From Adiantum capillus-veneris (taxonomy: Eukaryota > Streptophyta > Polypodiopsida > Polypodiales > Pteridaceae), in the NCBI GenBank assembly GCA_014529385.2, contig CM043950.1, positions 78,113,435 to 78,177,434 of the forward strand: a stretch of 64,000 nucleotides of DNA, in the 5' to 3' direction. The position numbers were made by a program, and so were the translations under genes. Positions 1-11,020 of the stretch are shown piece by piece. How positions within the stretch are numbered: position 1 is the stretch's first letter; every line of letters starts with the position of its first letter. The notes beneath the pieces are model-generated. The model searched no databases. It was not told where the DNA came from and saw only the letters and a list, made by a program, of their open reading frames with translations.

Positions 1-1338
1 TTTCATAGGGTGGTCTAAGTCCATGGGAGCGGGCACAAATTCCCAATCTTAATTTATCAGAAAGTGTACATGCTAGTTGGTTAGCGGGTGAAGGTGGAAA
101 GAGAAAAATATCTTTGTATGATGCATGTGTAACAGATGTTATCAACTCATATATTGAATGTGCAAAGCGTTTGGGATATACTACTGGGCGTTATATAAGA
201 ACGGGTCCCACAATGGAGACCTTGCTTTCTCGAGTTGAATCTCAGCAAACTCCAACTCCAACCAACGTGGCCCATTTATTACACGAGGCTGTTGCAGGGA
301 CTCCCATGTATGCGCAACCAATTTTGCATGGAGACAAAAAAAAATAGTACAACGCAAAAAGAGAGGCAGAACAAGAACAAGTAGCTCCCATCGGTCGGAA
401 TATGTCATGGAATCTAAGCAACGAAACCATCGTGGTCGACCCAAAAAAATCAAGTTTGATACCCAAGGACCAGGTATTTCTAACATTCCGCTGCAAATTA
501 GTGACAATGATGATGATATTGGATCTCAAAAAGAAACAACCACACCTTTGTCATCTCAAAGAAACAATGTGTTTGAGAGTGATGTGCCACGCACTCAGTG
601 GGCCTTCAGGAGAATGCCCATTCAAAGTCAAAGAAAATGTTTTGGAATACTAGGGAGAAAAATTTGTGACAATATCTTGCATAGTCGCTCAATTGGTCTT
701 GTTGCTCCATGTATACGGTCCGAAAGAATGTTCAAGGGTAAAACAATTGAGCAATGGTTATGGTTTTGTAATCATGATATTTTGCATACTCAATCAATCA
801 AAAGACAAGTCAAAGATTTACCTCCTACTCCAAATGTTTTGCCAGTAGCAAGAGGGACATATATCTCCACACAGGAACTTGCCGTGCTGCATCAGAGTGG
901 ATTTCGGACAGAGAATTCAATGGTAAATCCACAACCTCTTGCTTGCGACTGCAAAGAAGGTGGTGGTAGCTCGAGGAATAAAAAGTAGAGTCATGGAATC
1001 TCTAAAGAGGCCATGACGAAATTGGAAGCATGTAATAGTATGACAATTATATTTTTGAATGAAGTGAAAAGGTCTCAAGAGCATGTAATTTTCTGAGTTC
1101 TCACTGAGAATAGTTATGAGATTCATATAAAACAGAGTCCAACATGCAAGTGTCCGGATTTTCAAAAGCGAGAGAATACCAACAAATCCTTTTTGGCCTG
1201 CAAACATATGTACTATGTGTACACAAAAGTGCTCAGACTTGAACCTAAGGAGCACATGATTATTCATCAGCCAACCCTCTCACCAATGGACATCACTTTT
1301 ATTCTTGGACAACGAAGGAGGATTTCTCCCTCCATTTA
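1..1338 (+). pseudogene. MULE-like transposase remnant with AT-hook-like and SWIM zinc finger regions
   Basis: The window opens inside a reading frame with an ESVHASWL-like stretch (about 60-100) that resembles the post-catalytic part of Mutator-like transposases. The frame runs to 347, shifts at an A9 run (339-347), and resumes with basic RGRTR and HRGRPKK motifs that look like AT-hooks. It then passes two in-frame stops (TAG at 986-988, TGA near 1094). It ends with a SWIM-type finger at about 1143-1215: CKC, 15 residues, CKH, followed by MYYVY and a tail to a TAA at 1336-1338. SWIM fingers (CxC...CxH) occur near the C-terminus of MULE transposases and FAR1-type proteins. The finger residues are intact, but the frameshift and two stops make this a pseudogene unless introns remove them; I see no clear splice sites. 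The 5' part lies outside the window. Assignment to MULE is by motif only. Confidence 0.55.
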
Positions 1339-2238
1339 ATTACAGTTGGTTTGGTATTCATCTTTCACTCAACTAGAATATTGATCTATGATATTAAAGT
1401 GTTTTTCTGTATTTATTTTGATTTATTACACTTGTGATTATTTATCTTGAAAAAACATTGTTTATGCAGCAAAGGTACCCAAATTTCAAGCAAAAGACAT
1501 GAAGCAACTTGCAAGCTATTTGGGAGCAAATTACTTCCCTTTTAGAGTGACCATTACATTTATGGCAACTATCCTTTTTTGTACTCTAATTTTGATCTTA
1601 TCCTGTGGTAGTTTAGCGAATGTACTTACATCCTCAAACTTACGTTGTTTCAAAAATCTCAAGCTTGGGAAAAATAGTATTGTCTCTATCTGGCATGATT
1701 TTTGACTTCATCACATTTATATATGCTGTGGATTATTTAACTCTGAAAATAGTGTTGTCTCTATTTTGCATGATTTTTTACTTTATCGCATGTTTATATG
1801 CTGTGGATTATTTGACTCTGATCACATACGTTGCGAGCATATTTGATTCTAATGGCATGAGTTGTGAAATGGTGATTTTATTTGTTTACATTTTCACGTC
1901 GTTATGCCGTCTCGGTCTCTTTCTCTCTGTCTCTTTCTCTGCGTAGTGATGTACAACTCTATGATTTTACGTTCTCTCTCTAGAAGAGAAGTCACTCTCT
2001 CTCTCAAGGATTTATGATCTCTTCTTCCAATGGTAACGCGCATAAATACTATCTCTCTAGAATTTATACTTTCTCTCTCCGTCAACCACACATATATGGA
2101 GTCTTATGATGATTGAAAATTACATTAAATAGATACTTTATGCTATGACACACATTTGGTTTAAAAAACTCTAAAGATTGCTAAAATTGTCAAAAAAACT
2201 TGGAATGAAAAACTCGCAAATGTTAAATCCCCGCACAA
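1339..2238. other. AT-rich non-coding stretch
   Basis: No convincing coding sequence. A CT-rich patch with recurring CTCTCTCT blocks lies at about 1905-2075. Two near-copies of a short T-rich phrase (about 1676-1735 and 1750-1815) make a weak local duplication. No LTR matching the one at 3406-3723 is visible here, so the Copia remnant that follows has no 5' LTR. Confidence 0.5.
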
Positions 2239-3008
2239 ATGGGGGACAAGGGAATAGAGAAATTCAATGGGGAGGGATTTCACACTTGGCAAACAAAATT
2301 AAGAGGCTATCTTATGAAAAAATGTTTGTGGTCTGTCATTGGCACTGCCCTCAAGCAACAAGCCGAACCCGATGGAGTGCACACTAGGGCATCTACACTC
2401 ATAGCAAGTGCACAAAAATTGGCCAAAGACGAACAAGCATTGGGAATTATCATCACTTCTTTGCATGATAACTACGTGCATTTCATAGATGAATGTAAGC
2501 ATGCACATGAAGCCTGGCATGTCATAGAAAGTAACTTTGGAGCTCGAGCCAAAAGCAGCAAAGTTAGTCTTAAAAGACAGCTTTACAAAGCTACTATGCT
2601 TCAAGGGGAGGACATTGCTAGCCTAGTGAACAGGCTTAGAGGATTGTCACGCAGCTCACTTACATCCAAGTTGAAGTACCAGAAGATGACAAAGTGGCTA
2701 TACTTTTAAGTGCACTTCCACCTTCTTATGACCACTTAGTCACAATTCTTGAAGAAAAAGAACCAGCACCACCATTCCAAGATGTCATCAACTCGGTCCA
2801 AGCAGAAGAAAGAAAGCAAAGAGGTTCACTTACCCCATCAGGAGGAGTTTTCATCGCAACATCTTCACAGGGAAGATATTCGCCATCAACATTGACAAAC
2901 GAACGAAAGTGTTATGAATGTGGAAGAATGGGACACGTAGCGAAAGATTGCTACACAAACAAACCTTGCAACAAATGTGGTAGGAAGGGACACCCTCCTT
3001 CTCGGTGA
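2239..3008 (+). pseudogene. Ty1/Copia Gag remnant (UBN2-type) with CCHC knuckle
   Basis: The first frame (2239-2709) begins with GFHTWQTKLRGYLMKK, the usual opening of Copia Gag, and continues with the helical Gag region. At about 2695 the frame slips, and the next frame (2694-3008) carries LLSALPPSYDHLV, typical of the Gag C-terminal domain, then a zinc knuckle CYECGRMGHVAKDC (CX2CX4HX4C, about 2911-2952). A second, incomplete knuckle (CNKCGRKGH) follows and the frame ends. Gag coats and packages element RNA. No protease, integrase or RT follows: only about 400 bp separate Gag from the 3' LTR, so pol is deleted or this was a Gag-only derivative. One frameshift and loss of the 5' LTR make it inactive. 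Confidence 0.8.
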
Positions 3009-3184
3009 TACTCAAGTGGAGTCAGTAGTAGTGGAGAAAGCAGTAGCAGTAGAAGCAACAGCAGAAGCAACGAAGTGAAGTGACCTGACAGAGGATCAGC
3101 ACATAATAGAACACAAAAAGGACGAAGACGAAGGTAGCATTTGGGAAGACCCATTTTGAAGATGCAGACTCTCTACTTGTAGGG

Positions 3185-3375
3185 GAGGACTTTTTCCTGT
3201 GTGGATACCAGCTTATCATCCTATGTGGACATCACCATCCTTTGTGGATTGTTCTTGTGTGGATTTTACCATCCTGTGTGGATATCACCATCCTTTGTGG
3301 ACTTTACTTTCTTGTGTGGATATCACCATCCTGTGTGGATTTTGTTAGCCTCTGTGGATCGTGCATCTTCAGTAT
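3185..3375 (+). repeat. Short minisatellite of TGTGTGGA...CACCATCC units
   Basis: About seven imperfect copies of a phrase like TGTGTGGATATCACCATCC, with spacing of roughly 18-40 bp. It sits between the Gag remnant and the polypurine tract of the Copia fragment. Non-coding. Confidence 0.7.
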
Positions 3376-3405
3376 TTTGTCTTAGCCAAACCTCAAGGGG
3401 AGGAT

Positions 3406-3723
3406 TGTAAAGTGTGATCTTTGTCCTAAAGTGTGAGTCAACGAGAGGAGAGTGGATTTATCCCACATACTAAGGAGCAAGGCTGTAGAGCTACTTAAAG
3501 CTCATTTCTTCAATCAATAAACCACAACTCATTTTGCACTACATGCTTGTCTATGGTGAGCTTGTGCTAAGCTAAGTCAATACTCAAGATTGTGTATATG
3601 AGTCCAAGCTAACCTATCTTGGAACCTAATTCACTTGAGTGATAAACTTGCTTACACACACTCACACACTTGCACCATGTTTCTCTTTCATCCACCATAG
3701 CTAGCACAATCCAAATCCTAACA
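3406..3723 (+). repeat. 3' LTR of the Copia Gag remnant
   Basis: A purine tract CAAGGGGAGGAT (3393-3404) directly precedes TGTAAAGTGTGA, and the block ends TCCTAACA, giving TG...CA boundaries and 318 bp. An AATAAA lies at about 3516. To the right is TAAGCATGGG, which is also the start of the repeat copy at 14246, so the LTR edge coincides with a repeat breakpoint. No partner LTR is visible upstream. The exact end is ambiguous by up to 3 bp because ACA is shared with the neighbouring repeat. Confidence 0.65.
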
Positions 3724-4232
3724 TAAGCATGGGTATGTGGTGGGGCGTGGTTTAAGGGGGTGTAGACGAGTGAGATCTAAGTATTATGAGTCAAAAATCA
3801 AGAAAGGGTAGATGCATGTCATCTAGCCAAAGGAAGAGAAAGGGAGATAAGGTTAATAATAAAGGCCTTTGATTCTGAAAAAGGATTATCATTAGATTTT
3901 CAACCAACCATAGAAGTTCATGAGCCCATGTGCACTCCATTGTGTATCCCAAGGAGGTTGATACAACTATTTCATGCATGTAGCTGATACTGCCAGCTAA
4001 AGAAAACCAATTAAATGTTCAAAGGATGTCATGGTTGCATGTGCAGCTACATGCCTTGGTTTTGTAAGATCAATATTCTTTGTGAGAGAGATAGGGACAG
4101 AGGTGATCGGCAATGTGCGAGCATGACTTGCTTTATAGAAAGTGTTTATGGGTACAGACTCTATAGAGATCTCATCTACTAAGGGTAAAAACAAATTGTT
4201 GTGTTTAAATGTGTGTGTGTGTGTGTGTGTGA

Positions 4233-4260
<28 letters not shown>
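3724..4260. repeat. Dispersed duplicate unit, copy A (partner at 14246-14735)
   Basis: About 500 bp closely similar to 14246-14735, from TAAGCATGGGT through TGTGTTTAAATGTGTGTG into compound GT/GA microsatellite. The copies differ by scattered substitutions and one 12-bp indel. Both keep an open minus-strand frame through the unit, but most substitutions would change the amino acid, so I do not treat it as a gene. Confidence 0.8.
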
Positions 4261-4271
<11 letters not shown>

Positions 4272-4307
4272 GGAGAGAGAGAGATAACCGACAAGTGGGG
4301 TAGGGGA

Positions 4308-4338
<31 letters not shown>

Positions 4339-4395
4339 ACCGACAGGTGGGGTAGGGGGAAGAGACAAAGAGAGAGGGAGAGGGAGAGTGCAACA
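4210..4395. repeat. GT/GA microsatellites with a local duplication
   Basis: (GT)n about 4210-4231, (GA)n about 4236-4266 and 4310-4335. Between and after the GA tracts a phrase like CCGACAAGTGGGGTAGGGG occurs twice (about 4288 and 4339), a roughly 51-bp duplication that includes a GA tract. This sequence is not in the 14.7-kb copy. Confidence 0.75.
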
Positions 4396-4494
4396 ACAAT
4401 GTGAACTCCTCCCAGGGGTGGAGGTGATTCCTCTTTTGCGTCAGAAAAGCAAGTAGCAGTAGTTCAATACTAAGAAATGGCATAAGAGTCAAAT

Positions 4495-4743
4495 CTTAGA
4501 CTTCCATTGCAAAGGAGGCAGCTAAGAAAATTGGCCTCACTCTTTGTTTGAAGGCTAAGGTGATTGAAGAGAAATTCATTGTAGACAAATCACATGAATT
4601 CTTCAAGGTAGAGCATCACGTAGTAGATGGACATGCCTTGATGAGGTGCACATCAAGGATGAGCCCTATTGCACATGCCTTGATTTCATCGATAGGGAGG
4701 CCAATAAAAATTAGTATTTGGCTTGCAAGCACTTGTACTTCAT
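4495..4743 (+). pseudogene. Second SWIM-type transposase remnant, 5' part (split by LINE-1)
   Basis: The reading frame from about 4501 gives IAKEAAKKIGL and then FFKVEHHVV. After a frame slip near 4640 it gives EVHIKDEPYCTCLDF and ...LACKHLYFIF, a SWIM finger of the pattern CTC...CKH (about 4670-4730). It corresponds in order and sequence to the SWIM part of the gene at 1-1338 (SYEIHIKQSPTCKCPDF...LACKHMYYVY). An in-frame TAG lies inside the finger at about 4710. The frame runs straight into the 16-bp duplication at 4744-4759 and continues at 11558 on the far side of the LINE. The N-terminal transposase part is absent. Upstream is the GT/GA repeat unit. Confidence 0.65.
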
Positions 4744-4759
4744 TTTCTTGAGAGTTCTT
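4744..4759. repeat. LINE-1 target site duplication, left copy
   Basis: TTTCTTGAGAGTTCTT is identical to 11542-11557. It is followed by a T-run (the minus-strand poly-A of the LINE). Sixteen bp is usual for LINE target-primed insertion. Confidence 0.9.
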
Positions 4760-4989
4760 TTTTATTCCGAGAAAAAGATCCTTCTTTTAGTTACTGAAAC
4801 TGCCCATAGGGCTACAACCACCTCTTCAAGAGAGGGCTACAACAAACATGATGGGAGACTCTCCCAATGAAAAAACTAGCATATGTACAATGGGGATAAA
4901 TCAAGAAATGGGGGGAGGGAAGCCACACAGGTGGTTGGTAATTCCATCGGAGTACACCCTAGACCATGATGTAAAAAGGCCCAGGACGC

Positions 4990-7900
4990 CAGAGTCAAAG
5001 AAAGGCCTCTCTGCGCTCCCGCATGCGGTTGGAGCTACCCTGTAGTCCCTCAAGCTGTCCTCTGAGAGTATGGATGAGCTCTAGCCAAAAACCACGAACA
5101 GTCTCTACTGGTGGCACAGGGCGAGCCTCAAAGATGCGGAAGCAACAAGTCCGCCAGATGAACCAGAGTGTCAAGACACTTATGAGCTCCCAAAACTCCT
5201 CTCTCTCACTGCACCACTCCTTTGGAGTAATCTCTATAGCAGGCTGAAGTGTAGGTCGCCCCTCCTGCTTCACTATCATCCTACTAGTGGAAGATAGCTC
5301 CAACTGAAGTGTTGGGCCCCTGAGGGTGGACCAAGCCGCTGCTCCCCAAGTGTATTGTCGAGCCCTGGAGAGAGCAGGCATCAGCCGAAGAACTCGTAGC
5401 CACACCTGCTAGGCCGAGGGACTGTCCCAAAGACAGTGACGCTGACTCTCCACAAGATGGTCACAAGTTGCACATACGGCCGAGAGACCACTATGCACTA
5501 GCAAACTCCCAACTGCTATAGCTCTGTGAGCAACCAGCCAATGAACAAGGTGACTCACCTCGGCTATCTGGAGTCCCATATCCTCTCCCAAAAGGCTTCT
5601 AAGAACTCAATTGTGAGACCCTCCTCCTGCCAATGAGGTGCTGCAGCGGGGCGGGCCTCTCTCTATGCTGCTAGTATATGACATCCCAGTTGAATAGTGT
5701 ACTAAAAGAACAGGACTCATGGGTCATCTTCAGAAGAGAAGGGGTCCCTCCAGAGCCACTCACCAGGATCCCATTGTACTCATGCCAGTGGAAAACACTC
5801 CCAAGCCTCCAGTGTCTAGTCTCAAGAGCTGCTGGGTCAAGATCTATGACACAAGTCCTCCCACAGATGCCCACTACTCGGATCCTCTAGAAATAGCACT
5901 CTGCCACTTGCAAGGCCCTCTTCTACAACTAGGTGTAGGCATCCCCCATCCTGAAGCTCAAAGAAAAGGGATGGAAAAGTCTCTAAGCTGGCCTTGACTG
6001 AGATGAGAACCTCCAGTCGTGTGAAGGATCCCATCCACCTGGGTGCTACTGGCTCGAGAGGCGTGAGCCACTCAACTAGAACTACCTCTGAAATGTCCTG
6101 ACACATGCTCTACACCCCTCTTATGCCTTGTAGCTAGAAACCCTGCACCTCCTTTGACAAGCGTGTGAACTCTAACTAGTCACCCAAAGAGCGTGATGGA
6201 CTCGCTGCCATGGGACCGCAGGAAACTTGAGGCCAACTACCAACCAAGTGGACTCTCTGAGTGCTAACCATGGGGTTCCACACAAGGGGTTGTCGTAGGT
6301 GCTCCTCCATGTAAGTAGGCTATCTCTGCTCTAGGTCTTGTTGCAAGAGCTCCCAAGAGCGAAGCAAACTCACAGCGAAGCGGTCCTCCAGTCTCCTACT
6401 CAAACCAACTATGTGCATCTCTATGAAGATCCATCTGGTCGAAGGTTTCCAGGGGCCTCCTGCCTGAGGAACCCTGGCACGAAGTCGATGTAGCAAGAAC
6501 TCCTTCTAGGGATCCTCACCTAGAAGAAGTCTCTGATGATGAACTTCCCAAGAAGGGCTTTGCTCTGCTATGTTGGGTTAATGATCCCAAGCTATCCCTG
6601 TGAACAAGGAAGAGTGATGACCAGCCAAGCCACTTTGGCTCGAACTATCTGAGTGTCATGTCCTAACCAAAGGAAGCTGTTGATCAGCCTCTCTACCTAG
6701 CTGATACAAGAACTCGAGAAGATCCAGCAAGAAGTGATGTACCACATAGTCGCCAACAACACCTGGTTGGCCACTACTACTCTGCCAGCCAAAGAAAGTC
6801 GTGTTGAGCTCTAATGTAACAACTTTCTCCTGATAGACAGGAGAAGGGGAGCAATCTACTGCTCAAAAGACAAGTCCAAACCAATCTGATAGCCCAAGTA
6901 TCAAACTGCAATCCGTGGGGGGAATCCACCTAAATCCCTCTCCTGGCATCCAATCGGCCACAGGAGCACTACCAACCGAGAAAACCACTATCTTTCTCCA
7001 GTTCATCAGTGTGCCCGATGCACAACAGAAGGTCTCCAGAGCCTACTCAAACTTGTGAAGGTTGGCCTCCTGGCCCCAAGGCTGACTCGTTGGCAAACTC
7101 AACGTTCAATAGCTCATCTCCTCGAATAGGGAGTGCTAAGCCCCGTAGACCAACCTACTGTGACACCAAAAACTTGCTCATCACCTCCATATAGAACAGA
7201 AAGAGGAAGGGGGCAAAAGAACAACCCTGTCTGACCAAACGTGTGAGCGTGAAGCGATCACCTCTACCTCCTGCTAAAAGTACCTGACTGTGAGCCTATC
7301 TGTAGAAAGTTGACACCCCTCTGATCCAAGCATCTGAGAAGCCCATCTTGCATAGAGTGCCCTCTAGAAAGTCCCAGTCAACTCTGTCGTATGCCTTCTC
7401 AAAATCGAGAAGAAGAATCACTAAGTCCTCACCACGGAGCCGTGCCAGGGCAGAAGCCTCCCAAAAAGTAAAGATATTGTCAAGGATACTGCGTTCCTTG
7501 ACAAAACCTGTCTGAGTTCCATGTATAAAGATCGGTAGAAGTGGCTAAATCCTCAAACTGAGAGCCTTGGCAAGAATTTTGTAGGCTGAGTTGAGGATGG
7601 TGATGGGGCGCCACTGTCGAATCTCATCCAAGGAGCCACCCTCCTTGGGAATGAGGTAGATCAGGCCCTCACTCATGCTATCAGGCATCACTCCTATGTG
7701 CGAAATGTATTGAAAAGCACTACAAGATCTGGGCCAAGAAGGTCCCATACTCCAAGAAAAAACTGGGAGTCAGCCCATCCTCACCTAGACAGTTACCACG
7801 GGGGAGGTCCCTAAGATCTGTGTGAAACTCCTTAAGCTGAAGTGGCAGCTCAAGCCTTTGACGCATCTCCTTAGTCCACAAGACAAGGCATCTATGTCCA

Positions 7901-9214
7901 AACCTACTCCTTGCATACATCCTGATGCATTGACTGGGACTCTACAGAGAGTAGCTCACTGTAGAAGTCACTAGCAACTGCACGCATATCCTCGGGCTCA
8001 GAAGCAACTGACCCATCGGGCCTCCTCAACTGATTGACCTTGGCATGCAAATGTTGAGGTCCCACTGTCTCAAAGAAAGCACCACTCACTCTGTCACCCA
8101 CCTAGGTCCACTGAGATGCATGTCGGTGGAAAGCAAACTCATCTTGCCTCTCCTCTATGCTAACAAGCTCTTATCAAGCTTGTTGTAGCTGCTCCTCCAA
8201 CCAAGGACTGTCTGGATGTTGCTCTTGCATACTCTATAACAAAGAAATGCCCCATATGAGACGCTACTCCTCTCTCGCTGCAGCCCGGTGAGCCAGGGAC
8301 TCCTGAAGAAAAAAATGGCTAATCTGTCAAAAGGAGAATCCTACCTGTCCAAGCTCTCTATCCAAAAAGCTTCTACCCGCTCTCTGAATGCTAAGTCCAA
8401 CAATACCCTCTCTGGGATGCAAAGCATCGTGCTCCCACTCCTCTACCTGTCTGTCACTCTGAGGATCACTGATGCATGGTCCGAGAAGGAATTCCCTGCC
8501 AAAGTACCCATTGTCCCTCCCAAGTCACTAAAATGGTCACTAGTGTAGAAGCGATCTATCCGCGATAGATTCACTCCTCCCACTCTGCGGTCCGAACGAG
8601 AGAAGTCAAGGCTGTCTGGGGGCCTCACAAAACCAAAGTGCTGCCAAACATCCCACACCCTCAAAGTCATACAAAACCTCTCCCAAGATTCCAACTCAAC
8701 TCCATGCACAGTAGCATGGCTACCACCAATCCTGTTAGAAGGGTCCTCCAACATGTTGAAGTCCCCTCATATGCACCAGTGTTCTGCCTGCGGCAGTAGA
8801 CACTCAACTATCTATGACCAAAACTATGCTCAAGCACTCACCACATTGGGTGCATAGATGTTTAGGAAGCCCACCACGCAACCCTGAACCTGCATAGTAA
8901 TCCATTGAGCCCTGCCTAGCACAATAATTCCCTCTGCCCACAATGGCCTCCAGCAAAGAGTCCGCAATAGTCATACATACCCCACCCTGGATGCCTCCAG
9001 GTCCAAAAGCAGGTGACCAAAATGTATCATATGGTCCACGCAAGAGATGACCACAATGTCTAATGCGTCTCTCACACAAATGGTGCTCCTGAAGCATAAG
9101 GAGATCAATCTCTCCTCCCAGAAGGCAATGCTGAATCTCCTGATGTAGTCGGCCCTGCTGACGCTGAAACTGGGGCCCACCTAGTCCCTGCACATTCCAT
9201 GAGATGATCCTCAT
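4990..9214 (-). pseudogene. LINE-1 ORF2: endonuclease, reverse transcriptase, zf-RVT
   Basis: Starts at MRIISWNVQGLGGPQ (9214), the N-terminus of an APE-type endonuclease, with the metal-binding Glu in LMLQEHHL. The endonuclease C-terminus is at about 8540-8450 (RIDRFY and SDHASV). RT begins near 7790 (GEDGLTPSFF), continues LIPKEGG...IRQWRPITILN (about 7670-7600) and motif A LLLDFEKAYDRVDW (about 7420-7380). RQGC-like sequence lies near 7220. Motif C near 7100 reads FANESAL where FADDTAL is expected, so the catalytic Asp pair is lost. The C-terminal zf-RVT is at about 5490-5410 (CATCDHLVESQRHC), followed by a long tail to 4995. Many frameshifts and stops break the frame. ORF2 proteins nick target DNA and reverse-transcribe the element RNA; this copy cannot. 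Confidence 0.88.
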
Positions 9215-9259
9215 GGGGAGCGAGAGAGAACAAATACTGCCGCAGTAGCTAGACGGGCT

Positions 9260-11017
9260 ATATTTGAGGCTGGCTTGGATGGGGAGTAATCCGCATCCGA
9301 GCGTCCTCTAGATAGGCGTGACTGCAACGAGTGCCTGGCCCAAGCCCAAGCGAAGTGAGCCGTACGTAAAGTAACCTCCTCTGTCCAAGAATCCTCATGA
9401 ATGTATACATAGCATGGAAAGCACTGTGTATTGGCAAAGAAGTAAACCACAATGTGTCTACATCCTCCTTAATCTGGAGGTGTCACCGAAAACTTGGCCA
9501 ATGACCACAAATTCTGAAGCATGTTGGTAACTCCTAGTTCTCCCATGTGGTGAGAGAACTCTAGGACCCGTGTGTGCAACCATCCCAACACTGAGTGGAG
9601 AGTCCACTCTGTCAGGTCCCTGTCGCAAAGGGGAAACGAGAAGCCAACTAGTGATTCCAAGGCCTCTGTCCCCCTAGCTACAAGGAGCAGAACATGGACC
9701 CTGAAGCAGGTTGCCTCATGGTCTGCCTCATGGTCTACTGAGGGGTCGCCGAGAAAACGAGTGAAGTCGTAGTTGAAGAACTCCCATCAGCGCCGAATGT
9801 CAATGCTTGTCAGACCACAAGGGATAGCTGCGAGGGGAGACGTTTGTACATGTAGAGGGGGCCGCAAGAAATGTTGTCCCTCTCTCGTGGAGCGATGCAT
9901 GGAAAAGCCGATGCTAAGAGATCTCCTAACAACCGGAGAGGGCCCTGCCGCCTAGGACGACCGTGGAACTGAAGTGGGAGGGGGAGGAGAAGGAGCAGGG
10001 GGGAGCGGTGGAGAAGAGGAGCAGGGGGAAGAGGCGGCAGGAGCAGGAGACGGAGGGGAGAATGAGGAAGAGCGAGGGAACTCCGGGGGGGGGGGGGGGG
10101 GGGGGGGGGGGAGGGGGCTGGAGTAGGGACCTCCTCCGGCTCAAGAGGACCAAAATGGTTCCTTGTGGGAACCCACTGCTACTGAGTAGGTGCCTAAGGA
10201 CCACTCTAAGTGCCAGGTTGTCGCTGTGGCCCCTATCGTCGTCGAGCACGGACCTGTTGCCATCCCTCCTCCGCCGGAGTCCCAGGCTCAGAGGGTGGCT
10301 CTACATGTGTGCGTTCTGTCTTTGTTTGTATCTGCTGGCCAGCCCTTGCAGGCTGGGGCTGTGGCTATGGTGTAGGTTGAGGCCTCCTCCGTGGACAGGC
10401 CTTTGCTAGATGGCCCATCTGTCAAAAAATGAAGCACTGGTTCGGGAGGCCCAAATACTCCACACTCTGTCTAAACCAACCCCCACTCACCCGAGGCAGA
10501 AGAATAACCTTCGGGAGCATGTGAGTGTCTCTGACCAAAATACAAACTAAGGGAATGCCATCCACCTTGGCAGCTACTGAGGCTATTGTGCGAGGTGTCT
10601 CCAAGACATTCCCAATGCTCGAGATGATCCTTGACAAAAGTGGTAAGTACTCCCTCTGCAAACCCGGAAAGCAGACGGAGATGGGAATGTCTGCCTCTTC
10701 TACTAGAACATTTGAAGCAGGGTCAAAACCATGTCTCCACTGTCGAAAGTGGGCTTGTGCTTGGACTCATGGGCAATGACCTTGGACGCCATCTCAGAGG
10801 TCTCAAACTCGATCTGATAGTAACCTCGTTCGAGTATCTCTACGTCCAAGATCTTGCCCACCTCTACGCGAAGGCGGGCCTGGAGAAGGTCACGCAACTC
10901 TCCTCTCCTAGGTTGGGTGCCGAGAATCTTGCAGATGATAGAAGTCGCCTGCAAGCCGCTCGCTTGCCCTGTCAACAAAAGAGAAAGTCGAATGGTGGGC
11001 TCAGCGGGGTCGGGCAA
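9260..11017 (-). pseudogene. LINE-1 ORF1: DUF4283-like RNA-binding protein with broken zinc knuckle
   Basis: Minus-strand frames at 11017-10703 (YYQIEFETSEMASKVIAHE) and 10661-10422 (LLSRIISSIGNVLETPRTIA, then VAAKVDGIPLVCILVR) match the DUF4283 plus post-DUF4283 layout of plant L1 ORF1 proteins. The zinc knuckle follows at about 10440-10400: it reads CFIF, stop, QMGHLAKAC, so the second Cys has become Phe and the next codon a TGA. A proline-rich low-complexity part (from a G27 run at 10085-10111 on the plus strand) follows, and then degraded sequence up to ORF2. The protein would bind element RNA. Confidence 0.75.
10085..10111. repeat. G27 homopolymer
   Basis: Twenty-seven consecutive G on the plus strand, directly followed by AGGGGG. 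It lies within LINE-1 ORF1 and encodes polyproline on the minus strand. A tract this long could form G-quadruplexes and is prone to slippage and to assembly error. Confidence 0.9.
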
Positions 11018-11020
11018 GGG

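Noticed and set aside
1890-2091. CT-rich patch considered as a promoter or polypyrimidine splice region
   Set aside because: No gene with a matching start follows, and similar CT patches are everywhere in this window.
3997-4368. Minus-strand open frame in repeat copy A that is also open in copy B (14518-14814)
   Set aside because: The frames align, but nearly all differences change the amino acid and much of the frame is microsatellite-coded SLSLSL/HTHTHT, so there is no sign of purifying selection.
9963-10409. 148-codon plus-strand frame with a glycine run
   Set aside because: Created by the G27 tract opposite LINE-1 ORF1; not a gene.
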